A stretch of 64,000 bases of DNA. It comes from Fulvia fulva (taxonomy: Eukaryota; Ascomycota; Dothideomycetes; Mycosphaerellales; Mycosphaerellaceae). The notes beneath the pieces are model-generated. The model saw only the letters and a program-made list of their open reading frames with translations. It had not been told where the DNA came from and did not search any database. The DNA lies in NCBI RefSeq assembly GCF_020509005.1, contig NC_063023.1:1302001-1366000 (forward strand), read 5' to 3'. This document shows, one piece after another, positions 54,760-64,000 of this stretch; positions within the stretch are counted from its first letter, which is position 1; each line of letters begins with the position of its first letter. Made by a program: the position numbers and the translations under genes.

Positions 54760-57000
54760 GCGTAGATACCTAGAGAACGTAACGCGGCGACACTATTAGT
54801 AGGTAGTCGCGCGCTCGTAGACAGTCAGGATATAGGCACCGTCACGCCTCCCCCGAACCTAGACAATATGACTTTATAAATAGCGAACGGCGGCATACTA
54901 CCGCTACCTAAGCCTAAGGGCAAAAGTAAGTAGCGTATATCTCTTTTCCCCGACCTCTCCTCTTTTCCTTAGAGTTAGATATAGGACGATAACCGGCGGG
55001 TTATAGTAGACACCGGTGTCGCGCTATAACAAGAGATTAATAAAGCTTACTAGAAGGCCTTCGAGCGAGAAGAAGGTAGTGAGATTGACTTTATAGAACT
55101 GTTCGAGTTTAAGCTCGAAGAGAACCTAGGCGGCGACCTAGACGAGGTGTATCTATTACTCGACAAGGCAGAACACATTCTTATATCCGAATACTAGAAT
55201 GTCACCCTAGACAACCTTACGACCCTTACATCCTAATACCCGAAGACCACCTACGACTTCGTGCTATAAGTAGTCAACACGGCGATTACTAAGGGCAGAC
55301 AACTCTATATAATAGAGCGAGCTAACGACCTCTAGAACACCTAGTACACTACGCTATACACCGAATACGACCGTATCTATAAGATGCTACGAAGTGAAGA
55401 GCTTGTTATATAGAAAATAGCAGTAGATCTTAAGAGTAAGAAGGATTACGACCTAGCTAAGTTGTAAGAGCTAGGGAAGAAATATAAGGAAGCTAATAAC
55501 CTATATAAGCAGTTTAGCGAGATCTACGAGAAGGAGAAGAAAAAGGCACAAGATGCTAAGGCGAAGAACTAGGCCCTATAACAAGAAGTCGATAACCTAA
55601 AGGCTCGGCTTAAGGTAGGAGACACTATATAGAACGGAGGTAGGGGCCGCTTAGGCCGCCGACCCTCTCGTTCCCGCCTACGCGAGACCTTACTCGAGTA
55701 GCTATTACGTAGGTATCGCGAAGCTACTAGTAGAGGGGGCGGTAGCGGTAGTAGTAATAACGATAGAGACGACGATGACCGTAGCGATAATAGCCGAGGA
55801 CGTAATAACGACCGTCCGCGACTAGGACCTAATAATAGTCGTAACTCGAGAATACGTAACACCCGTACCTAGACACTACTAGTTGACCTTCTAGAACGTC
55901 TCTTTACTATTAACCGTACCCTTACTCGCGGCATAGAGATCGGCAAGGGTGTGCCTAACCCTAAGTACTTTAAGAACGATAACGACCCTAATTTCGACAG
56001 CTAGTACAGTAGTGTTCTCCTAAAGCTAACTATAGTAACCTTCCGTACTAAGGCAGATAGTCTACGCTTCGTGTATAGGTAGACATAAGGTGATCCTTAG
56101 CGAAGTATTAAGCCGAGGATCCCTATACCTAGACAGTAGTCCTTTAACGAGTTCAAGACTAGAGAAGAGTTGTTAGACTAGATAACACGCTAATATAGTA
56201 TACGTAATAAGGGAACTAAGGCTATAGTTGACATTACTACCTATAAGTAAGAACAAGGCGAAACCTTTATAGCCTTCTATACCCGCTACTCGAAGTTACG
56301 CGCCTAGATGTTATAGACCGATAAGACCGAGCTTATGCTATTCCGTAACCGACTAAACCGTAAGTACTTTATTAAGACCTTCGGCGACCGCGAAGTCGAC
56401 CGCCGCCTAGATAGTATATAAGACGTTATCGAGGAGTATACCGTACTAGACGAGAGTTTCTACGAGACAGATCGACTATACCCGTAGAAGGAGCGCCCCC
56501 GGGGCAATAGCAACTCGAATAGTAATAGCGGCTAGAATAACTAGAACAACGGTAACGTAGTTACTAGTACCGCTACCGGTATAGTAGGTGCCTTAGTATA
56601 GCGCCTACTATAGTACGCTAGTACTAAGAAGAAGGAGGATCTGCCGACATATCTATAGAACCTGCCTACGCTTAACCGTAAGTAGCGCGAAGACCTTAAG
56701 AAGTAGGGTAAGTGCTACCGCTACCGTATAGGTTCTTACGTATTAACTAACCCTAAATGCCTAATATATAGGTACGATAGCGACTATCGCCTACCGCGTC
56801 TACGTAATACTACGCCGAATCCGAACGCGAACCTCAGTTCCCTAGCCGCCGATCCGCGGTAGGGAAATAGCACGACCGCTACCTAAGCGTAGTAGATAGC
56901 GGTCACCCGAACTTCCTAGGACAGAAAGAGTATAAGATTAAGAGACACGGAACGTAAGAGACGGTAACAGACTATAGTAAGGAGCTTAAGATATCTATAT
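54760..57000 (+). pseudogene. Gypsy-A4 gag pseudogene
   Basis: Begins near 54760 (MPRERNAA-like reading). An acidic region about 54980-55380 is followed by a Lys/Glu-rich probable coiled coil about 55390-55610, an Arg/Gly/Ser/Asp linker about 55630-55860 and a capsid domain about 55900-56400. The zinc-knuckle site at about 56710-56760 has its second Cys and its His changed to Tyr (CYRYRIGSYVLTNPKC). TAG codons recur. An open frame 55569-55862 on the minus strand is antisense to the Arg-rich linker and not a gene. Confidence 0.82.
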
Positions 57001-57261
57001 ACGTACTAGATAAGCAATAGCTAGCTATACACCCTTATATAGTGTTACCCGTAATAATATAATAGAGAAAGGCTCGAGGCCTTATAGATTCTACTTCTAC
57101 CTCTCTCTTTCTTAACTAGAAATTTATACGCAAATACATAATACCCCTGATCCCTTTGACGTAAAGCCGACGACTAACACTAGGAGATAGAACGGCCACT
57201 ACGCGGCAGATTATATACGCGGCCCCTATAGACGTAGTTATAGGCGATTATTACGAGTAAA

Positions 57262-57273
57262 TATTATACTACG
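57262..57273 (+). repeat. LINE target-site duplication, left copy
   Basis: tattatactacg, repeated at 62384-62395. The unoccupied form is at 39707-39718 (inverted) in gypsy-A3. Confidence 0.92.
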
Positions 57274-57499
57274 GGGTACTAGGACGAGGACTATTCAATC
57301 GATAGCCCTTATCAAGACGAGCAATCTACTCAAGTAGTAGCGACCCGCCTGCGCTAGCGGCGGCGCAATTGTGATACAAAAAAACCCTAAAACCGAGGTC
57401 CCCTTCCCCTAAAGGCAGACCCTAGAATTGCGGAGTTACGGAGGACAACTGCCCAATTAGGAAGCGCGACCCCGAGTAACAGCGAAGGATAGTAACTAA

Positions 57500-58838
57500 C
57501 GAGAGCCATAGCCTTGCGAACATTCTGCACTAAGAGTCAAACCGGGGAACAAACCAAGAAAAAACCTAGGACACAAGCCAAGGCCTACTATACAGAAAGC
57601 AGAGGCTAACGACAAACAACATAGCGTGGACGACCCTATATACGGAGGCGGAGAACTTACTAGGGGATGACGAACACCTAGCCCGGGCATATAAGAACAC
57701 TATAGCACAGCTACTAGGAGCGCTAAAAGCGCTATCATACCAAATCCCGAAGACAATCCAACAAGTAACACAGAAGGCAGCCTAGAAACTAACTATATAG
57801 GCAACAGTAGCAGCAGGCAAGAATCAACCCCCTCCGAAGGCAAGTAAGGCGGTACGCCTATACGTTACTAATCCGGCGGAGAAACAAGAAATCGCAGCCC
57901 TAACAAGCAAGGAGATTGTCGACAGAATCGGCCAAAAGGAGGTAGTTAGGGCGAGGGTAGAGGCAATAGGCGTAGTAAGACTCTTTACCGTACAAGAGTC
58001 TAATAGACGAAAGCTAGAGACCTATAAGGAGTGGACTACTAAAGTCGCGAAGTCGGCACGAGTCTCCCACCAATAGTATACCGTCATCGCCCACGGGGTC
58101 CCTAGGACATTCAAGGTCGAAGACCTTCCCTACCTCTAAGTATAGAACCAGAACACCTCCCTAGGAGTACGACTAACGAAGGCGGCATGGCTGCATAAGA
58201 CAGTAGACCGAGAAAAGACGCATTCATCGCTTATTATTTGGGTAGAGACAGCGGAACAAGCTAACTAGATATTAGACAATAGGCTATTCTGGAACTACGA
58301 GAGAATGGACACGGAGATCTATCAGAGCAGCTATAGGGTACTACAATGCTTCTAATACCAACAGTACGGTCACATAGCCTCAAAATGCGGGGAGAAGACC
58401 CCAAGGTGTCCTTACTACGTAGGCCTATACTAGGGAAGGGAATGCCCAAAAAAGGAGAGCAGGTGCGCATGCTACGGCAGAAGGCACCTAGCGTATTCAA
58501 GCCAATGCCCGGCTAGAATAGCAGCACAAGAACGAGCGAGACAAGCAAGGATCTCTACACTAGCTAGGTACCCCTAACGACAGCAGGAGGGACCTACCGT
58601 ATACAAGGGCTTCGAGCCGAGTAAAAGGAAGAGGGTAGAAGAGACGAACAAGGGAACCTAACCGCAAACGCATCTACCTCCCGGTAGGCCTCGACACCTT
58701 AACCGGGCTACTAACGAACTAGGCCAAATGCGAATCTTTGGGGCGCCCTAGCGGCCCTAGGGCCAGCCGGACAGCGAGATACAGGCTCAGGAGACACAGC
58801 AGGTCAGCACGGAAATAGACCTCACGGATAACGAATGA
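57500..58838 (+). pseudogene. LINE ORF1 (gag-like, zinc knuckles), RIP-damaged
   Basis: Readable from about 57560 to the stop TGA at 58836-58838. An Ala/Gln-rich N-terminus is followed by a central basic domain (VTNPAEKQEIAALTSKE region near 57870-57910) and three Cys-rich knuckles at about 58348-58505. The first has its second Cys position as Tyr with a TAG beside it (CF, TAG, YQQYGHIASKC); later ones keep C-x2-C spacing. About ten TAG codons interrupt. RNA-binding chaperone role is inferred from Tad and other LINE families. The start codon is uncertain. Confidence 0.8.
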
Positions 58839-61800
58839 TACTATACGACGACATCACTATCGTACAGTATAACGTAAACAAAAGTAGGGACAAGGTCCAG
58901 CGCCACTTTCTATAAGAGCTAGACCCGCTACGGCACCACGTTATTACGGTACAGGAACTATAGATCAACCCCTACGTAGGACTCCTAGCTACTTGTAATG
59001 ACCGGAGATACCACACCGTAATCGCGGGCTAACGAGGCGTCATCCCGAGGACATGTATATACGTAAGCAAGACTATAGACCTTGAGTCGTAGAAGGTTAT
59101 ACTACCGTAGCAGGGCAACCTAGGAGACATAACATCAATCCAGATCGACACGACACAAGGCCCTATCCAGATCTATAACGTTTACAACCCGCCACCGCGG
59201 GGTCGGACGAGTAGGGAACTAGGAACCCTCGCCCACCTAGAGCGGACCCTAAGCCAAGACACGAAGCAAGTACTCCTCGGCGACTTCAACCTCCACCACC
59301 TACAGTAGGGACTCGAATTCACTCCCCCGCACGCATTTCTAGGGGGGAAGCTACTAGACATAACCGTACGCTACGGAATGGCCTTAGTAACACTAAAGGG
59401 AACAGAGACGTGGAAGGCCCGTACTAGTGCAAGCACGATCGACCTATACTTTCTATCACGAGAACTTGAAGAGAGACTAGTCCAATGCCGACCGAACTAC
59501 GCGCTAGAAGCCTCCTCAGACCATATCCCTATCTAAACGACGCTAGGGGTGAAGGCGATAGAGGAGCTAGTAAACGAACCACGCCGTAACTAGAAGAAGG
59601 CACGCTAGGACGACATAAGAGGCTTCCTAATAGCGAACCTACCACAGCATAGAGAACTCGAGACGACAGCTCAGCTAGATCAAGCAGCGGAACAGATTAC
59701 CTCGGTTATATAGCAAGCAGCGGAACAATACACGCCGTTACTCCGGCCCTTAACGTAGTAGAAGGCCTTCTAGACCCCTGAATGCTCTACGAAGGTAAGG
59801 GAGGCTAGAAGGGCAAGGCGACAGTGGACGAAGGAGCACACCTAAGAGACGTGGGAGCAATACTGCCACGCGACACAAGAGAAGAAGGCACAGATAAGAC
59901 GCGATAAGCTGTAGGACTGGAGAGCGACGATCGGGCTCGTTACAGAAAACCCGGAACAGATATAGAGACTTACTAAATGGGCACGACTACCTAAAGAGCA
60001 ACAAGCCCCTCACTTCCCCCTAATCGTAGACCGCGAAGGGATTGCCCAGGCTACGCCCCGGGGCAAGGCAAAAGCGTTAGCCGACCATTTCTTTTCGACG
60101 TAAGTAGAGGCAGACCTTACGGACATCGACCCGAGCACATACCCGGAACCCCTAGACATGGATTGGGCGGTTAGCTCTAACATAGTAACAGGAGTCATAA
60201 GTAAGCTAAAGGGACGAAAAGCCCCAGGCCCAGATAGGATACTAAACGTACTGCTAAAAGAGTGTAGAGAAGAGATCGCGCCGAGCCTTACAAACCTATT
60301 TACCGCGTGCCTACGGCTAGGGTATCACCCGAAGCCGTACAGAGAGTCTATGACAGTAGTGCTACGCAAGCCACAGAAGGAAGACTATACTCAGCCCAAG
60401 TCGTACAGACCAATAGCACTTCTAAATACGATAGGGAAGGTCCTAGAAAAGATAGTAGCCTAGAGACTTACGCAGCTTGCCGAGGACAACCACGTACTCC
60501 TAGCAACACAGATGGGGGGAAGAAGCTAGCGATCGACACTAACAGCAATGGAGCTAATTACGGAGCAAATTCAGACCCTCTGGCACTACGGCAGGAACCG
60601 AGCGGCGTCCTTACTATCCCTCGACATCGTAGGGGCCTTCGACAACGTCTCACACCAAAGGCTAATACATATCCTACAGCAGAAAGGCATCCCCTAGTGG
60701 GCAACGTCGTTCGTCTTCTCCTTTCTCTAGGAACGGACGACATACCTAGTCCTAGGAAGGTACACGTCCGACCCGGTGAAGGTAGAGACTAGAATACCTT
60801 AGGGATCTACTCTCTCCCCTATCCTGTTTCTAATATTTCTGTCGGATCTAATCCCCCTACTCACCTCTCCGCAAACCTTAGCATCGGGGTTCGTAGACGA
60901 TACAAACATCCTAGCCTGGTCAGACTCGACAGAAGAGAACTGTCGCCTCCTTGAAGATAGGCACAAGAAATGCGAGGAGTGGGCAAAGAAGCATAGTGCC
61001 CGGTTCGCCCCTAAAAAGTACTTACTTATACACTTTAGTAAAGCGAGAATATACTATAATATAAAGGCGGCGGTAAGAATCTAAGGCTACGAGACTAAGC
61101 TATTAGCGGAGCTACGAGTACTAGGGATCTAGCTCGACCCGAAGCTAAGCTAGAATGTACAGATTAAGAAAGCCTAGAGTCGAGCGCAAGTTAATAAAGC
61201 CTCGATAAAGAGGCTTACGGTATCTATATAGGGAGCAACATTCGATAAGGCAAGAGTAATATATAAGGCGATCGTTAGACTAGCTATATTATACGGGGCA
61301 CAGATTTAGGGAACAGGAGGCGCAGGCAAGCCGATCCCGAAACGGATAGAGCAACCCCTAAACAGGACATAGGCAGGGAACCTACGTAGGGTACTAGGCG
61401 CATATAAGACAACGTCAACAAGCACGGTAGAAATGGAGACAGGAATACCACCAATCGGCTAGTATATCCGGGGAATGAGAATTCAATACGCGGTAAAGAC
61501 GACAGGTTACCTAGCACAAACCACGATCTAGGAGGCAAAGAATAAGATAGAAAGCCGCTACCGGAGAGGGGCAGGATATAGGACAAGCCAAAAAGAGGAT
61601 GACCTTACTACCTTTACGGCCGTACAGACAAGCACCGAATGGCTAGCACGAAAGGAGGAGGAGCGTAGGACTCGCCAGGCCGGCGGGAGCAAGGCTAAGA
61701 CCCAAAACCTAGCGGAACAGATAGCGAGCTACCTATAGGAGCAGGACTAGAAAAGGAAGCCCCCTAAGACAACAGGCCCGATAGCGCTCCGAGCCTTCCA

Positions 61801-62239
61801 GAGACACAATTACTAGCTATATAGGGACCTGACAAGGGCCGAAGCAAGCATAGCGATCCAAATTAGGTCCGAACACATTGGATTAAGGGCCTACCTGTTC
61901 AGGAGACGCGCACTAGACATCTATAGCCTAGCCTGCCAGTGTGGCTACCTATCGCAAAACCCAGAACATATGCTACTACGATGCCCGTAGTGGGCGAGAG
62001 GCAGGGGAAATTGGAGGCACCAAGCGGGAAGGAGAGACTACAAGTCAATTATTAGGGACAAAGGCAACATTCGCCGAATCTCTCGGTAGATACTATAGCA
62101 GGGATACCTCCAGCAGTTTAGCCTCGCGAGCGAGACGGAGGAGTGGATAGACAAGAGGCGGGAGCGAGGGGGGTTGCAGATAGGGTAGTCATTAGGGCAG
62201 GCCCATGACACTAGCGTACCCCTAACAAGGGAAATTTAA
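58835..62239 (+). pseudogene. LINE ORF2 (endonuclease, reverse transcriptase), RIP-damaged
   Basis: The ATG at 58835 overlaps the ORF1 stop in ATGA. The N-terminal apurinic-type endonuclease has QYNVNKS near 58870, LLGDFN at about 59273-59290 and SSDH at about 59511-59523. RT is about 60130-60950: GPDRILN, KSYRPIALLN (about 60400), LDIVGAFDNVS (about 60620) and FVDDTNIL with both catalytic Asp (60890-60913). The C-terminal motif CQCGYLSQNPEHMLLRCP lies at 61933-61986. Stop TAA at 62237-62239. A clean RT piece of 101 codons survives at 60158-60463. TAG codons at Gln/Trp positions prevent a full product. No RNase H domain was recognised. Confidence 0.87.
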
Positions 62240-62369
62240 GACGACAACGAGGAGGAAAAGACAGGCGGGAAGGAGGAGGGGTTTTCACCAACACGGTTTC
62301 CCCTCTATATATACAAAAAACAAGATAGCATAGCTACATAGGCCAAAGGGCACTACAACAGCTTAATGA

Positions 62370-62383
62370 AATATCTATCTATC
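62370..62383 (+). repeat. LINE 3' tail of atct repeats
   Basis: aatatctatctatct immediately before the right target duplication: a short tetranucleotide tail instead of poly(A), as in several fungal LINEs. Confidence 0.75.
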
Positions 62384-62395
62384 TATTATACTACG
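62384..62395 (+). repeat. LINE target-site duplication, right copy
   Basis: tattatactacg, identical to 57262-57273. Confidence 0.92.
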
Positions 62396-64000
62396 TTACC
62401 GACCTCGAATACGACATCGTCTTTGGCCTACCGTAGCTTATAGCGCACAACCTAAACATCTTCTAGGAGACAGGCGAGGTGGCATTTAGGTCGGATTACT
62501 GCTTTAGTTACTGTCTATAGAATAAGACACCGACAATAGTATAATCCCTAAACTACCGCGAGAAGAAGAAGTAGGCACTAGTACGGTACGGACTAGAGCC
62601 CTTTACTAGAGAAGTAGCGAGCTTTATAGTAGGAGGGGCAGAGCTGAACGTCTTATTATATGACCTAGAAGACATAGACGATGAAGAAGTGGACTACTAG
62701 GGCGTTTCTTAACGCGCGTAGGGGATGTACGCGTACTAGCCTAGGGCTGAGTGCTTCTATATTATACCTACTAGGCGTAAGAGCGACGGCGGAGAGCTTA
62801 AGCTAAGTGTAATGGCTACTAATAATCTGGACCAATTCTTAAACAAGCAGTTCAATCATAACCCGAAGGAGAAGTTGCCGCTTATATACTACGATATTGC
62901 GGACGCTTTCTTAGCTAAGGATTATAAAGGACTCCTACCTCACCGACTAGGCGTAGATCATGAGATTTATATTAAGCCTAATAGTCTATAAGAGCCACTA
63001 TACCGCAAGCCCTACGGCCTAGCTAAGAAGGAGAACGAGGCAGTTAAGAAATAGCTAGACGAGCAAACATCTAAAGGGAAGGTACGGAAAGTAGGGCAAA
63101 AGACGAACTAGTCTCCTACACTAGTACTAGTAGTACGTAAGCCTAGAGGTAGGCTACGTGTTTATATCGACTATAGAGGATTGAATACGATCACTATTAA
63201 GAACCGGTATCCGACTCCCTTGATATAAGAGACGCTTAACCGTATATACGGCAAGAAGTACTTCATAAAGCTAGACATTATAGTAGCCTTTAATAAGTTA
63301 CGGATAGCTGAAGGGCACGAGTAGTTAATAGCGTTTGCGACACGATACGGTATCTACGAGTGTCTAGTGTTGCTATTCGGCTTGTGTAACGGACTAGTAT
63401 CGTTCTAATTATATATTAATAAGGTCTTATAAGAACACCTAGACGACTTTGTGTCGGCCTACCTAGATAACGTACTTATCTTTAGTAACACCTTAGAGGA
63501 GTACATTGAACACGTACGGAAGGTTCTTACTAAGCTACGCGATGTAGGACTTATAGTAGACATCGACAAAAGCGAATTCTACTAATAGAAGGTGAAGTAT
63601 CTTAGGCTAATTATAACCCCTAACGGCATCGAGATGGACCCCGAGAAACTCGAATGTATTCAGACATAGGAAGCTCCTAAGAACCTAAAGGATCGGCCTT
63701 CCTTAGATTTACCAACTTCTATAGGCGGTTTATCGAAGCATTTTCGCGCATAGCTGCTCCTCTTATAAACCTGACTAAGTCGGACGGACTAAGCAATTAT
63801 AAGAACAGAAGGATTTAATAGTCACTAGATTGCTAACGAGCCTTTAACAATTTAAAAGCTACGTTTAGCAAAGCCGGCATGCTCGTATATTACGTGCTAG
63901 GCAGGGAAACGGTAATAGAGACAGATTCTTCAGATTTTATAAACGCCGGCGTACTTTCGCAGTATAACGAGAATAGTGTGCTACATCCTATAGCCTTCTA

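Larger units (their letters stand above)
57274..62383 (+). mobile_element. Tad-like non-LTR retrotransposon (LINE), 5.1 kb
   Basis: Two overlapping frames (gag-like ORF1 with zinc knuckles; ORF2 with endonuclease, RT and a C-terminal Cys/His motif) and a 3' end of repeated atct units (62370-62383). A perfect 12-bp target duplication frames it, so the copy appears full length. RIP changes are present (TAG for Gln/Trp, Cys to Tyr), but CA and TG remain far more frequent than in the surrounding gypsy element. Confidence 0.93.
54446..64000 (+). mobile_element. Gypsy-A4: RIP-inactivated chromovirus split by a LINE, cut by the window end
   Basis: 5' LTR 54446-54629, gag to about 57000, protease up to 57273, LINE insertion, then protease/RT/RNase H from 62396 to the window end. 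It inserted into the Helitron; the left flank is cccga, and the right side is out of the window. Plus-strand counterpart of gypsy-A3. Confidence 0.92.
57000..64000 (+). pseudogene. Gypsy-A4 pol pseudogene (protease, RT, RNase H start), interrupted by the LINE
   Basis: The protease active-site region reads GLIDSTSTS at about 57077-57105 (DSGAS-type). The LINE sits between YYEQILYY and the following DLEYDIVFGLP (62400-62440). [10 protein letters not shown] at about 63160-63190 and AYLDNVLIFS at about 63456-63490 (second Asp lost). A 4-bp deletion near 63691 relative to gypsy-A3 (ggatcggcc against ggatatctaggcc) shifts the frame in addition to TAG codons. RNase H begins about 63880 and runs off the window. 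Confidence 0.87.

Noticed and set aside
55569..55862. 97-codon Leu/Arg/Ser-rich minus-strand frame
   Set aside because: Antisense of the gypsy-A4 gag linker; biased composition only.
57496..57690. 64-codon minus-strand frame with a hydrophobic stretch
   Set aside because: Antisense to LINE ORF1; no support.
1..64000. CRISPR array, rRNA genes, canonical tRNA genes, secondary-metabolite or other host genes
   Set aside because: No regularly spaced short repeats, no rRNA-like blocks, no complete cloverleaf, and no frame outside transposons with a recognisable domain.

Overview
This 64 kb window looks like part of a repeat-only compartment of a filamentous ascomycete (Pezizomycotina) genome. I found no host gene. 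Nearly every stretch over about 300 bp belongs to a transposable element: Ty1/copia, Ty3/gypsy (several with chromodomains), a Tad-like LINE, a Fot1/pogo DNA transposon or a Helitron. Almost all copies carry the marks of repeat-induced point mutation (RIP). TpA is common, CpA and TpG are scarce, CpG survives, former Gln/Trp codons are TAG, and Cys/His residues of zinc and HUH motifs have become Tyr. The species cannot be named from this sequence.

Layout: 1-381 unassigned remnant; 382-2771 and 9556-9839 left arm of a 2,669-bp inverted duplication (gypsy-A 3' end, Fot fragment, short repeat, start of a copia LTR); 2772-9555 intact, un-mutated copia element (copia-A) inserted in that arm; 9775-18019 5' half of a copia-B copy split by gypsy-B (10103-16391); 18020-23975 5'-truncated chromovirus gypsy-D; 23976-25881 3' end of gypsy-A; 25882-31185 3'-truncated gypsy-F; 31186-34683 5'-truncated copia-C; 34684-37352 right arm of the inverted duplication, leading into a Fot element (35496-42656) that contains gypsy-A3 (36511-42533); 42659-45041 gypsy-C fragment with a solo copia-B LTR; 45042-50610 full-length but broken copia-B; 50611-54445 Helitron remnant containing a second Fot copy; 54446-64000 gypsy-A4, split by a Tad-like LINE (57274-62383) and running off the window.

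The nesting can be read in order because several insertions have an unoccupied counterpart in the same window. The copia-A site is empty at 34963-34967, the gypsy-B site at 45381-45385, the gypsy-A3 site at 53552-53556 and the LINE site at 39707-39718. Together they give: Fot insertion, then gypsy-A insertion, then inverted duplication, then copia-A insertion. RIP affected all but copia-A. The LINE looks less mutated than the rest.

Copia-A is the only element that looks functional: identical 207-bp LTRs, a 5-bp target duplication, one 1,751-codon gag-pol frame with all catalytic residues, and a primer-binding site matching the anticodon-loop half of initiator tRNA-Met. Its unusually long (about 1.05 kb) 3' noncoding segment holds, on the opposite strand, a structured region with tRNA-like A and B boxes and a T-run. 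This is the best candidate here for something undescribed.
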